Source: JAPOXK01 sp965220315
GTDB lineage: Bacteria > Chloroflexota > Dehalococcoidia > Bin125
Assembly: GCA_965220315.1 (NCBI GenBank)
Contig: CBDCPP010000001.1
Span: 62,001 to 126,000, forward strand
Direction of reading: 5' to 3'
DNA length: 64,000 nt
This document shows, one piece after another, positions 37,299-46,242 of the stretch. The notes beneath the pieces are model-generated. The model searched no databases. It was not told the DNA's origin and worked only from the letters and a program-made list of their open reading frames with translations. A program made the translations under genes and the position numbers. Position 1 is the first letter of the stretch. The number at the start of each line of letters is the position of its first letter.

Positions 37299-38471
37299 GT
37301 GATCTCTGAGGTCGCCCTACGCTACGGCACGAACCCCCACCAGACGCCCGCCCGCGCACGGCGCTCCGGCGCCCCCTTGCCATTCGAGGTGCTCAATGGC
37401 GCGCCTGGTTATATCAACCTGCTCGACGCACTCAACGGCTGGCCATTGGTGCGCGAGTTGCGTGCGGCGACGGGCGAGCCGTCCGCTGCCTCGTTTAAGC
37501 ACGTCAGCCCGGCTGGGGCGGCGATCGGACTACCGCTTTCGGAAGCGCTGCAGCACGCTTACGCTCTCGGTGGGACAGAGCTGTCGCCGCTGGCCGCTGC
37601 CTATGCGCGCGCACGCGGTGGCGACCTCATCTCCTCTTACGGTGATTTTGCCGCATGCAGCGACACCGTTGACGCCTCGGTGGCGGAGGTGCTGCGGCGC
37701 GAAGTGTCCGACGGGATCATCGCTCCTGGTTACGACGCGGATGCGCTGAAGATCTTGCGCGCCAAGAAAGCCGGGAAATACCTGATCATTCAGATCGACC
37801 CGGATTTCGAGCCTCCGCCGACCGAACTGCGAGATGTATTCGGGATCCAACTGGAGCAACCGCGTGATACAGAGCCCGTGACACTCGATCGGCTCACCAA
37901 CGTTGTGACGAAGAAAAAAACGATTCCATCCGAGGCGCAGCGCGACTTGCTCGTCGCGACCATCGCGCTGCGGTACACGCAGTCGAATTCGGTGTGCGTG
38001 GCAAACGGCGGCCAGGTGATCGGACTGGGCGCCGGACAGCAGTCGCGGATCCACTGTTCACGCATCGCCTGCTCTAAGGCAGATCGCTGGATGCTGCAGC
38101 AACATCCGCGAGTGCTGCAGCTGCCGCTGAGAAAAAAACTCAAGCGGCCGGAACGCTTCACGGCGCGCGAACAGTTCATCGCGCATGATGAGCTGTCTCC
38201 TGCCGAGCAGGTGCACCTCGCGAACCAGATGACCGAGCCGGTGCAGCCGCTAAGTCCGGAGGAGCGGCGCGCGTGGATCGGCGAATTCACGAACGTCCTT
38301 AGCCACGACGCCTTCATGCCGTTCCGCGACAATGTCGACCGCGCGCAAGCGAGCGGCGTGCGCCACATCCTGCAGCCCGGCGGCTCCATCGCCGATGAGG
38401 GAGTGATCGCTGCGGCGGATGAATACGGCATGGCGATGGCCTTCTCCGGGCTACGCCTTTTCCATCACTAA
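37299..38471 (+). CDS. purH: AICAR formyltransferase, stand-alone (no IMP cyclohydrolase domain)
   Basis: Transfers a formyl group from 10-formyl-THF to AICAR, the ninth purine step. The 390 residues correspond to the AICARFT half of PurH ('LRYGTNPHQTPARA', 'VLNGAPGYINLLDALNGWPL', 'ASFKHVSPAGAAIGLPL' with the catalytic Lys-His, 'SNSVCVANGGQVIGLGAGQQ', 'DAFMPFRDNVDRA'). The N-terminal MGS-like IMP cyclohydrolase domain of ordinary PurH is absent. GTG 37299 follows GGGAG at 37290-37294; upstream in-frame codons lack homology. A PurO-like gene 11 bases downstream supplies the missing step. Confidence 0.93.
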   Translation: MISEVALRYGTNPHQTPARARRSGAPLPFEVLNGAPGYINLLDALNGWPLVRELRAATGEPSAASFKHVSPAGAAIGLPLSEALQHAYALGGTELSPLAAAYARARGGDLISSYGDFAACSDTVDASVAEVLRREVSDGIIAPGYDADALKILRAKKAGKYLIIQIDPDFEPPPTELRDVFGIQLEQPRDTEPVTLDRLTNVVTKKKTIPSEAQRDLLVATIALRYTQSNSVCVANGGQVIGLGAGQQSRIHCSRIACSKADRWMLQQHPRVLQLPLRKKLKRPERFTAREQFIAHDELSPAEQVHLANQMTEPVQPLSPEERRAWIGEFTNVLSHDAFMPFRDNVDRAQASGVRHILQPGGSIADEGVIAAADEYGMAMAFSGLRLFHH

Positions 38472-38482
38472 GCGGTCCGCCC

Positions 38483-39220
38483 ATGGATCTGCGAGCGGAA
38501 GCCCAGGCGAACTTTCGTCGGCACCTGCAAGAGAACAGCTACCCCGGCCGCGGTTTGCTGATCGGATTGTCGGAGGACGAGGAGTCCTGGCTGCAGCTCT
38601 ATTGGATCATGGGCCGCAGCTCCAACAGCCGGAATCGCATCTTCGTGGCAGACGGGGGCGAGCTGCGTACCGCCGCTGCCGACCCCTCCAAGCTCGAAGA
38701 CCCCAGTCTGATCATTTACGAGGCAATGCTGGAGCTACCGGATCTCTACCTCGTCAGCAACGGTGGCCAGACGCGCTCAATGCGCGACGTCATCGCTTCG
38801 GGCGGCACCTTCGCGGGTGCCCTGGCGCCGCACGAGCGTGAGCCGGACGCGCCCAACTACACGCCTCGCATCAGTGGGATGCTGGACCTGCGATCCCGAA
38901 CGCCGGCGCTGGCCTTGCACAGCATTCGTGCCAATGCCGCCGACCCTGCTCTCAGTGATCACACAGCGTTCTGGGCGCCGCCGCCGCCGCCTGGATTGGG
39001 ACGTTGCCTTACTACCTACCAAGGCGACGGCAAACCGTTGCCGCCCTTTGAGGACGCGCCGCTCTGGCTCCCGCTGGGCGGCTCCCCCAACGCCGTCCTG
39101 ACCTCGTATTGGAACGCACTGGATCAAGACAACCGCGTTTCGCTGGCGCTGAAGGTGATCCCTGTAGCAGGCGGCGAAAGCACGATCACGATCCGCAATC
39201 GCTTTACCGCGGTCGGATAG
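38483..39220 (+). CDS. purO: IMP cyclohydrolase, archaeal PurO-like
   Basis: A 245-residue protein of the IMP_cyclohyd (PF07826-like) family. Motifs include 'YPGRGLLIGLSEDEESWLQL', 'YWIMGRSSNSRNRIFV' (GRSxNSxNR signature) and 'DPSKLEDPSLIIYEAM', with 'NYTPRISGMLDL' in the middle. PurO closes FAICAR to IMP, the last step of purine synthesis, and was first known in archaea. It starts 11 bases after the stand-alone AICAR formyltransferase, so the two together replace bifunctional PurH. I recognised the family from these motifs without a database search. Confidence 0.82.
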   Translation: MDLRAEAQANFRRHLQENSYPGRGLLIGLSEDEESWLQLYWIMGRSSNSRNRIFVADGGELRTAAADPSKLEDPSLIIYEAMLELPDLYLVSNGGQTRSMRDVIASGGTFAGALAPHEREPDAPNYTPRISGMLDLRSRTPALALHSIRANAADPALSDHTAFWAPPPPPGLGRCLTTYQGDGKPLPPFEDAPLWLPLGGSPNAVLTSYWNALDQDNRVSLALKVIPVAGGESTITIRNRFTAVG

Positions 39221-39237
39221 CGCGGCCGGGGACTGAC

Positions 39238-39987
39238 TTAAACCAGAGGCCAGGGATAAGGGCGGCGGTCCCTGGGTGGTTCTGGCAAGCGGCCCGCTTG
39301 CACGATCGCAGCGGCGCGTTTACCGAGCATCTCTACTTCCGCTGGCGTGAGGCATTCGCGCAACTGCAAGACGATCGCGCCGTCGAATAGCTGCGCGGCG
39401 AGCCTTTCGATGTCGGTGAGTAACGCCGGTGCGATCGCGATCCCCGCGTAGTCCCAGATTACCGTGCGGAGTTTCTCTTCAGGGTGGAACGTTAGTCCGT
39501 GATCGATCCCCCAAAGGTGCTCGCTGGCGTCGAGGATCACGTGACCGGCCTTGCGATCCGCGTTGTTGGTGAGCCAGTCGAAGACGGCGAAGCGTTGCAT
39601 CTCTGCCGGGAAACGGCTGCGCAAGTCGAAGAAAGTATGGTGGTGATCGTGGGGGATGTAGAGCTGAAGGGAGCCGATGCCGTGCTCTAGGCCTTCCTCG
39701 CGTACGATCGTGGGCGGCACGATGCGCCAGCCCAGCGCCTCGCTGACGACGTAGCTGGCGCACTCGCGACGGTGCAGGTCGGGTGGAAAGTCCCATAGCG
39801 CTGCCACTCCACGCCTGGGCTTGTAGATTGCGTAGCCGCGTCCGGCGGTTGCATCCTCTAGCGCGGCGAGGAAAACGTAATTGGAAGCGCTGAGGATCAA
39901 CCCTTCATCAACGACCGGTGCTTTGGCCAGCAGCGTGTGGATGTCGGGATGGTCGGGACTCCAGGAGTGCCTGGGAAAGCGGTCCAT
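39238..39987 (-). CDS. SCO1664-family PI3/4-kinase-like protein
   Basis: A 249-residue protein of the TIGR03843/SCO1664 type. It shows a kinase-like core: 'GRGYAIYKPRRGVAALWDFP' with a candidate ATP-binding Lys, 'AVFDWLTNNADRKAGHVILD' as catalytic loop (Asn-Asn-x-Asp-Arg) and 'LWGIDHGLTFHPEEKL' as the metal-binding Asp loop. The fold resembles HipA/phosphatidylinositol kinases. Its substrate is unknown. Transcribed with the MOSC and M1 genes on the minus strand; 21 bases separate it from MOSC. Confidence 0.85.
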   Translation of the reverse strand: MDRFPRHSWSPDHPDIHTLLAKAPVVDEGLILSASNYVFLAALEDATAGRGYAIYKPRRGVAALWDFPPDLHRRECASYVVSEALGWRIVPPTIVREEGLEHGIGSLQLYIPHDHHHTFFDLRSRFPAEMQRFAVFDWLTNNADRKAGHVILDASEHLWGIDHGLTFHPEEKLRTVIWDYAGIAIAPALLTDIERLAAQLFDGAIVLQLRECLTPAEVEMLGKRAAAIVQAGRLPEPPRDRRPYPWPLV

Positions 39988-40008
39988 CGGCGTTGCTTGG
40001 GGGAGCCG

Positions 40009-40788
40009 TTAGTCCAACACGGTGATCGGATCGCCGGGCTTGATACGCCCGCCCCGCAGGACCGCCGCTTCGACACCAAAGTCGAGGTGACCGTACTCGT
40101 TCTTCAACAGGTCGAGGACGGGAATGTCGCGGCCGCCGCCGCCCGGCGAAGCGTTCACGGCTTTGCAACGCTTGAGCGGCGCCGTGACTTGTAGCTCCGC
40201 ATCGCCGACGGTGAGGCGATGGTCGGCCCAAGCGAACTCTCCCCAAGGCTCCAGGCCACGCACGGCCAAGTTAAGGCGGAAGCGACTCAGCGCTATGTCC
40301 AGCCCGGCTCGATCCGAAAGCGCGCGCGCGCTTTCTTCCGCCCCGAGGCTGATCTGCTCCGCGCGCCGGTCGGCGAAGCGCGCCGTACCGTCGCCGAGGA
40401 GTTGGAGCGGGAGGCGAGTGGGCCGGGCGGCTAATGGATGCTTCTCGAATCCCAGCACCACTTCGGTGAGCCAGTCGGCGAGAGCACGGCGCTCGCCCGC
40501 GTCATCGATCGAGCCGCTCACTTCGCCATGCTTCGGCGCAGCGAGCAGGAGTCGGTGGGCTTCCGTACTGCAGCTCGCGGTAATCGACGCGAGCTGCGGG
40601 GTGTTCACTAAGGTGAGTGCTTCGTGTTTGGAGACCCAGCCATCCGGGTCGACATTGGCGTCGGCGAAGGCGAAAACGAAAGCGCGGTCGCCCTGCGCCG
40701 TGCTGCCCGCTTCAAGGTCGAGATGGTCGGCTGGCGCGCAGGTCATGCCCTTGACGGGGTAGAGATAGCAGGCGGCGACCTCCGCCAT
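40009..40788 (-). CDS. MOSC domain protein (MOSC_N + MOSC)
   Basis: A 259-residue protein with an N-terminal beta-barrel ('ACYLYPVKGMTCAPADHLDL', 'GDRAFVFAFADANVDPDGWV') and a C-terminal MOSC domain with the family Cys in 'LQVTAPLKRCKAVNAS' and 'GVEAAVLRGGRIKPGDPITV'. MOSC proteins (mARC/YcbX type) bind molybdenum cofactor and reduce N-hydroxylated compounds or move sulfur. ATG 40788 follows GTAGGAGGGG, a strong ribosome site. Eight bases separate it from the M1 aminopeptidase stop upstream, so they share a transcript. Confidence 0.9.
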   Translation of the reverse strand: MAEVAACYLYPVKGMTCAPADHLDLEAGSTAQGDRAFVFAFADANVDPDGWVSKHEALTLVNTPQLASITASCSTEAHRLLLAAPKHGEVSGSIDDAGERRALADWLTEVVLGFEKHPLAARPTRLPLQLLGDGTARFADRRAEQISLGAEESARALSDRAGLDIALSRFRLNLAVRGLEPWGEFAWADHRLTVGDAELQVTAPLKRCKAVNASPGGGGRDIPVLDLLKNEYGHLDFGVEAAVLRGGRIKPGDPITVLD

Positions 40789-40796
40789 CGCCCCTC

Positions 40797-43352
40797 CTAC
40801 CCGGCCGCGAAGGCGCGGCAAGCACGCGCTCGTTTCAGATCGTCCAATGCCTCCAGCAACTTGCGCTGCAAGGAAGGATCCTCATCGTCGAGGGTCCCGA
40901 GCAGCGCCGTCGTGCGAGCGATGACGGTGTCGTCGGGGCGATAGTGCGGGAAAAGTGCGCCGAAGTAGCGGTTGGCGAAATCCTTATCGTGGGATTGGAA
41001 GATACCGTGCACCTCGCTGAGAAACCGCCCGACATAGGGCTCGAGCACGTCTGCTTGATGTGTCCAGAGAAAGCCGTCCATGGCTGCGCCCATCATGTGC
41101 AACGATACGTCGCGGTCGCTAGTGAACTGCTCCCATGCGCGCGCCTTGTGATCAGCGTCTGGAGCGGCCGTGGCCGCGCGGGCGACGGCGCGTTGGCCGC
41201 GGTCGCTAGGGTCGCGCTCGCTCTCCCGCACGACCCGCTCCTGGCCACCGGGGATACCGTAGGCCACCTGTTTCACTGCCAGGGACCAGCGCATGTCTTG
41301 GTCGAGCTCGAAACCGGTGATGCCCGTGCCCCGATCGATGAGCTCCAGCATGCGGGACACCGTCGCCGGTTCTTGCGCCGTCGCGACTGCCGCGCGCGCC
41401 CAAGTAATCCGGCGGTTTTGGTCAGGGGCGGCGAACAGTCGTTCGTGCACGACCTCAAAGAGTGCGGCTGCTTCCACGACGCGCCGTGACTCTGGAACGA
41501 ACCAGGCGATGGCCGCCTGGGCGTTGCCGAGCACGGTATCGATCAACTCCAATTCCTCCTCGAACACGATTTTGTCGCGGACGAGGGGGAGGTAATCCGT
41601 AGACCGGAATTGCTGGTCTCGGACCATGTCCCAGAGCGTGCGCCAGAGTTGCTGGCGGAGGAGCGGGTCGCGGAAGCGCTCGATCCGGGCGCGGACATAG
41701 TCCCGAGACCGCGCATCCAAGACGATCTTGACGTAGGCGTGGTCGTCATAGTTCGGGAAGACGCAAGCGGGAGCCGGCCGCCCGGCCGCCTCCTCGATCA
41801 CTGTCCGGGGACCGTCGATCTGTACCGGGATCGTGTCCTGGATCACTGGTGCGTCGGCCACTTCGGCGACGAGCGCCAACTGCAGGGCGTGAGGGCGCAA
41901 CGTCGGATGATCTTTCTCGGCGCGCTGTTCGACGGCCAACGCTGACACCTCGCCATTTGCGTGCCAGGACGTCTCGATCGTGTTGAGGCCTTCCGTTTCG
42001 ATCCAAAGCCGTGACCATTCCTTGAGGTCGCGGGCTGCTCCGTGTTCGAGCGCGCCCAAAAACTGGCGAAGCGTCGTGTTCTTCCAGGCGTAGGTATCGA
42101 AGTAGTGGCGCATGCCTGCTCGGAAGCTGTCCAGTCCGATCGTGGCTGCAAGTTGCTTGAGCACGGCCGCGCCCTTGCCGTAGGTGATCCCGTCAAAGTT
42201 GAGGAAGGTGGCGTCCGTATCCGGCACGGCGCCGGCGATCGGATGCGTGGTGACTAATTGATCCTGGTGATAGGCCCAAGCCTTCATGCGCGAATGGAAC
42301 GCCTGCCAGGCGCGATCGCGGAAGCGCGTGGCACTGCCCATCGCGAGATAGGCCATATAAGTGGCGAAGCTTTCATTGAGCCAGAGGTCGTTCCACCAAC
42401 GCATGGTCACGAGATCGCCGAACCACATATGCGCCATTTCGTGGAGGATCACTTCTGCGCGATTGAGCCGTTGCAGGTCGGTCGGTGGATCGCGGAAGAC
42501 CATGCGCTCCGAGAAGGTGATCGCGCCGACGTTCTCCATGGCCCCCGCATTGAACTCCGGGACAAAGATCTGGTCGTACTTGTCGAACGGATAAGGAAAG
42601 TCGAAGAACTCGCTGAAATAGGCCAAGCCCTGCCGGGTGATCTCGAAAAGCTCGTCACTGTCGATGTGTGGCCTCAGAGACTGCCGGGCGTAGAAGCTGA
42701 GAGGTACATCTTCCCAGCGTGATGTGAAGCGTTCGTAGGGACCGGCGATCACCGCGAAGAGGTAGGTCGCGATCGGCGGTGTCTCCGCGTACGCATGCCG
42801 GAGGCGCCCATCCGTCTCTGTAGTGGTCTCGGTTTCACTGGTGTTCGCGATCACCGTCCATTCCGGCGGTGCTGTGACGGATAGGCGCAGCTTCGCGCGG
42901 ATATCCGGCTGGTCGAAGCAGGGCAGTAGGCGGTGAGCTTCGTACGGCTCGAAGTTGGTGTAGATGTACTCTTGGCCGTCCACCGGATCAGCGAAGTAAT
43001 GAAAACCAGCACCGGTGCGGTCAAAGATGTTGGTGTAACGAATTCGCACAGTGTTCTGCTCGCGCAGAAGGGCGCCGTCGAGCACGAGCCGGTTCGATTC
43101 CCAAGCCGCACTTGGAGTCTCTTCGCCGTTAACTTCGAGCTGTTCAATAGACTTGCCCGTGCAGTCGAAGAAAGTGCCCTCGCGCGGCGCCGCGTGGCGG
43201 AACTCAATCGTCACGTCGCCGGTGTATTCGCCGCCACCGCTGGAGAGAGAAAGGGAGAGTGCGTAGCGCACGTCGGTAATCTGCGTGGCGCGGATCTCGG
43301 CCTCACGCTGCGTGAGGCGGTTGGGCCCCTGCGGATTGCGGTGACTAATCAT
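40797..43352 (-). CDS. pepN: M1 family zinc aminopeptidase (aminopeptidase N-like)
   Basis: An 851-residue metallopeptidase. It has the exopeptidase motif 'NAGAMENVGAITFSERMV', the zinc site 'ILHEMAHMWFGDLVTMRWWN' (HExxH) and the third ligand Glu in 'LWLNESFATYMAYLAMGSAT'. The beta-sandwich N-domain and ERAP1-like C-terminal helical domain account for the length. It removes N-terminal residues from peptides, usually in the cytoplasm; no signal peptide is visible. ATG 43352 begins 'MISHRNPQGPNRLTQREAEI'; the frame is open upstream inside the amidase. The start overlaps the amidase stop by four bases (ATGA), showing coupling. Confidence 0.93.
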   Translation of the reverse strand: MISHRNPQGPNRLTQREAEIRATQITDVRYALSLSLSSGGGEYTGDVTIEFRHAAPREGTFFDCTGKSIEQLEVNGEETPSAAWESNRLVLDGALLREQNTVRIRYTNIFDRTGAGFHYFADPVDGQEYIYTNFEPYEAHRLLPCFDQPDIRAKLRLSVTAPPEWTVIANTSETETTTETDGRLRHAYAETPPIATYLFAVIAGPYERFTSRWEDVPLSFYARQSLRPHIDSDELFEITRQGLAYFSEFFDFPYPFDKYDQIFVPEFNAGAMENVGAITFSERMVFRDPPTDLQRLNRAEVILHEMAHMWFGDLVTMRWWNDLWLNESFATYMAYLAMGSATRFRDRAWQAFHSRMKAWAYHQDQLVTTHPIAGAVPDTDATFLNFDGITYGKGAAVLKQLAATIGLDSFRAGMRHYFDTYAWKNTTLRQFLGALEHGAARDLKEWSRLWIETEGLNTIETSWHANGEVSALAVEQRAEKDHPTLRPHALQLALVAEVADAPVIQDTIPVQIDGPRTVIEEAAGRPAPACVFPNYDDHAYVKIVLDARSRDYVRARIERFRDPLLRQQLWRTLWDMVRDQQFRSTDYLPLVRDKIVFEEELELIDTVLGNAQAAIAWFVPESRRVVEAAALFEVVHERLFAAPDQNRRITWARAAVATAQEPATVSRMLELIDRGTGITGFELDQDMRWSLAVKQVAYGIPGGQERVVRESERDPSDRGQRAVARAATAAPDADHKARAWEQFTSDRDVSLHMMGAAMDGFLWTHQADVLEPYVGRFLSEVHGIFQSHDKDFANRYFGALFPHYRPDDTVIARTTALLGTLDDEDPSLQRKLLEALDDLKRARACRAFAAG

Positions 43353-44791
43353 GGCTGGGTCGAGTATATCGCTGCGGGTCGCTCGTCCGGTTGGGACAGC
43401 GAAGGCCAACGGTCGTGCCAGGGCCGCGCCCGCTCGTACGCGTACGAGGCCTGAAGCACGAGATCGTCGCGATGTCGGGGCCCAACGATTTGCAGCCCGC
43501 AAGGTAAGCCCGCATCGCTGAAACCTGCCCGCACCGAGGCTGCGGGATGGCCGGTGAAGTTGAACGGATAGGTGAAGACGATCGGGTCGTGCGGGACACC
43601 GTCCTTCTGTAAGGGGGTAGGCCCCTCGGCATTGAACGCCTCCGAAGCAAGCGTTGGTGTGAGCAGCAAGTCGTACTGCTCGAAGAGTTCCCAGGTCCAG
43701 CGCTGGATCTGCCCGCGTGCACTGTAGAACGCTCGGAAGTCAGTGGCGTTCACGTCCAAGGAGGCATCTAGATACCGGACGAAGTCGGCGGTGAACTCGC
43801 TATGGCGATCGCGGTACTCCTCCCAGAGAAGTGCCAGCGCTTGGAAGCCGAACATGCGGATCCAGTGCTCCGCCGTCTGAGGGATGGCGTCGGCGTTGTC
43901 GACGACTGTGTGCCCAAGATCGCGAAAGACCTGAACGCTGGCCTCAACTTCGCGCATGATGTCCGCTGGGACGTCCGCCTGACCGAGCGTGCGATTGTAG
44001 GCGATACGTAGCTTTGGCAAAGGACGGTCGAGCGCCGCGATGTAGGACTCTGTCGGCGGTGGCAACGATATGGGATCGGAGCCGTGCGGCCCGGCGACCT
44101 GATCTAGGTAGAGCGCGGCATCGCGGACCGTGCGGGTGAGTGGACCGTAGACGCTGATATTCATCCACGGTTGCATCGCGCGCGGTCCGATGGGCACGCG
44201 GCCGAACGATGTCTTAAGTCCGTAGAGTCCTGTGTACGCCGCGGGAATGCGGATTGATCCGCCGCCGTCGGAAGCGGTAGCGAGGGGCACGAGGCCGCCC
44301 GCTATCGCTGCTGCCGATCCCCCGCTGGAACCGCCGGGCGTACGTTCTAGGTTCCAGGGATTGCGCGATGCTCCGAATAGATCGTTGCTCGAGAAGGCGG
44401 CATAGCCGAACTCGGGCGTGTTGGTTTTGCCGACGACGATCGCGCCGGCCGCGCGCAGCCGCGTCACGTGCACGTCATCCCATTCGGCGTAATGATCTTT
44501 GAGCACCCGTGATCCGCAGGTCGTAGGGAAGCCGGCGGCGTTCTCTAAATCCTTCACCCCGAGGGGGAGACCGCCCAAAGGACCCAATTCTTCCCCACGG
44601 GCCAGCTGCTCCGTTTGGCGGGCCGCTTCGGCGCGAGCGGTCTCTGCGTCGAGGGCAACGAAGGCGTTGAGGGCGGGATTGAGTGCCTCGATCCGATCGA
44701 GCGCGTGGTCGAGGAGTTCGGTGGGCGAGATCACTCGCCTGCGGATGAGGCTACTGAGTTCTTCGGCGCTGGCGAAATCGAGGTCGGTCAC
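43349..44791 (-). CDS. Amidase signature family enzyme
   Basis: A 480-residue amidase. The catalytic Lys lies in 'GLPLGVKDLENAAGFPTTCG', and the Ser cis-Ser pair in 'NLERTPGGSSGGSAAAIAGG' followed by 'LATASDGGGSIRIPAAYTGL'. It hydrolyses amides to acid and ammonia; the substrate could be an aryl or acyl amide, or it could be GatA-like, but no gatB/gatC neighbours are present. Translationally coupled to the M1 aminopeptidase, suggesting joint peptide or amide use. Confidence 0.93.
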   Translation of the reverse strand: MTDLDFASAEELSSLIRRRVISPTELLDHALDRIEALNPALNAFVALDAETARAEAARQTEQLARGEELGPLGGLPLGVKDLENAAGFPTTCGSRVLKDHYAEWDDVHVTRLRAAGAIVVGKTNTPEFGYAAFSSNDLFGASRNPWNLERTPGGSSGGSAAAIAGGLVPLATASDGGGSIRIPAAYTGLYGLKTSFGRVPIGPRAMQPWMNISVYGPLTRTVRDAALYLDQVAGPHGSDPISLPPPTESYIAALDRPLPKLRIAYNRTLGQADVPADIMREVEASVQVFRDLGHTVVDNADAIPQTAEHWIRMFGFQALALLWEEYRDRHSEFTADFVRYLDASLDVNATDFRAFYSARGQIQRWTWELFEQYDLLLTPTLASEAFNAEGPTPLQKDGVPHDPIVFTYPFNFTGHPAASVRAGFSDAGLPCGLQIVGPRHRDDLVLQASYAYERARPWHDRWPSLSQPDERPAAIYSTQP

Positions 44792-44949
44792 TGTCCTCCT
44801 ACGGCGCGGACGCGATTCTAGTAGGCTCTTCGCGCCCGGTCTCTCCGAAAAATAGCCGAGCAGGCTACGCTGAGACGGACGGTCCCCTTATATTGGATAC
44901 GGCTCGGCGGGATGCGGGCGGCTCGTCGTCCGCAGGTGACTGACGGACA

Positions 44950-46242
44950 ATGAGTATCGTCCGCTTCGTCCACGCCGCTGATCTGCACCTCGACAGCCCT
45001 TTCCGCGGTCTGCGAGAGGTGGAGCCTGCCATCGGGGCCGAGCTGCGTGAGGCCACCTTCGCGGCCTACGACAAGATCATCGACCTTTGCTTGACTGAGA
45101 AAGTCGATGCGCTGCTGGTCGCCGGCGACATCTACGACGCACGCGACCGCAGCCTGCGCGCACAGCTGCGTTTCCGCGATGGCTTGCAGCGCCTCGCAGA
45201 TGCAGGGATTCGCTCCTTCGTGTGCCATGGCAATCACGACCCGCTGGATGGCTGGGAGGCGCGGATCGACATGCCTGAGGGCTGCCAGCGCTTTGGGTCC
45301 GAAGTGGAGGCGGTGCCGCTCGATCCAAACGAGCCGGATGCCGTCGTCGTCTATGGTGTCAGCTTCCCGCAGCAAGATGTGCGCGAGAACCTAGCGCGCC
45401 GCTTTCAGCGCGACACACGCCACTTGTACGCAATCGGCCTGCTGCACGCCAACGTCGGAGGCGATAGCGGGCACGAGCCCTACGCTCCCTGCACTGTCGA
45501 AGATCTTGAACGCTCTGGGATGGACTATTGGGCGCTCGGCCATGTGCATACGCGCCGTGTGCTGCGCGAGTACGACCCGGTCGTGGTTTACCCGGGTAAC
45601 CCGCAGGGTCGCCATCGCCGAGAGAGCGGAGCGCGGGGCGTTGCCTTGGTCGATGTTGGCAACGATCGGCAGGCGCAAGTGCGCTTTCGTGATGTCGATG
45701 TCGTGCGCTGGGAAACGACCGTTCTCAATATCGCCGACCTCTCCGGCGAGCAACAGCTCCTGGAGGTTTTGGACGAGCGTCTTAACGGTATCGCTGCCGC
45801 AGACCGGCACGCGGTCGTCATCGTGCGGCTGATCGGCCGGGGCGCGCTGCACTCCACACTGCGACGTGGCGACATGGCTGAGGACCTGCGCGCACAGCTG
45901 AACGACTCACTGCGTGGTCGTGACCCGTTTGTCTGGTGCGCCGCCGTCGAGGTGGAAACGGCGCCGCCGTTTGATCGCGCGGAGCGCAGACAGACACAAG
46001 ATTTTCTAGCGGACATCCTGCGCTTGGTGGATGAGATCCAAGCACAGGAGGCGCCGCCCGCGTGGTTACGGGAGCCGCTGGCGGCGCTGTATGCGCAGGG
46101 CAAGGCCCGCCGCTATTTGGGATCGGATCCGTTGACCAATGCGGAGCTGCTACAACTTTTGGACCGCGCCGAGGAGTGCTGCGTCGACGCGTTGCTGGCG
46201 GCGGAAGATAGCAGCGGAGCGGCTGAGAGTTCGCCATCGTGA
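44950..46242 (+). CDS. yhaO: YhaO/SbcD-like Mre11-type nuclease
   Basis: A 430-residue calcineurin-like phosphoesterase. Metal-binding motifs are in order: 'RFVHAADLHLDSPFRGL' (DxH), 'LLVAGDIYDARDRSLRAQ' (GDxxD), 'FVCHGNHDPLDG' (GNHD), 'IGLLHANVGG' and 'DYWALGHVHTRRVLREYD' (GHxH). The wording 'DSPFRGL' and length fit the YhaO branch, the partner of the Rad50-like YhaN. It should process broken DNA ends. The stop overlaps the next start (GTGA), so the pair is made together. Confidence 0.92.
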   Translation: MSIVRFVHAADLHLDSPFRGLREVEPAIGAELREATFAAYDKIIDLCLTEKVDALLVAGDIYDARDRSLRAQLRFRDGLQRLADAGIRSFVCHGNHDPLDGWEARIDMPEGCQRFGSEVEAVPLDPNEPDAVVVYGVSFPQQDVRENLARRFQRDTRHLYAIGLLHANVGGDSGHEPYAPCTVEDLERSGMDYWALGHVHTRRVLREYDPVVVYPGNPQGRHRRESGARGVALVDVGNDRQAQVRFRDVDVVRWETTVLNIADLSGEQQLLEVLDERLNGIAAADRHAVVIVRLIGRGALHSTLRRGDMAEDLRAQLNDSLRGRDPFVWCAAVEVETAPPFDRAERRQTQDFLADILRLVDEIQAQEAPPAWLREPLAALYAQGKARRYLGSDPLTNAELLQLLDRAEECCVDALLAAEDSSGAAESSPS

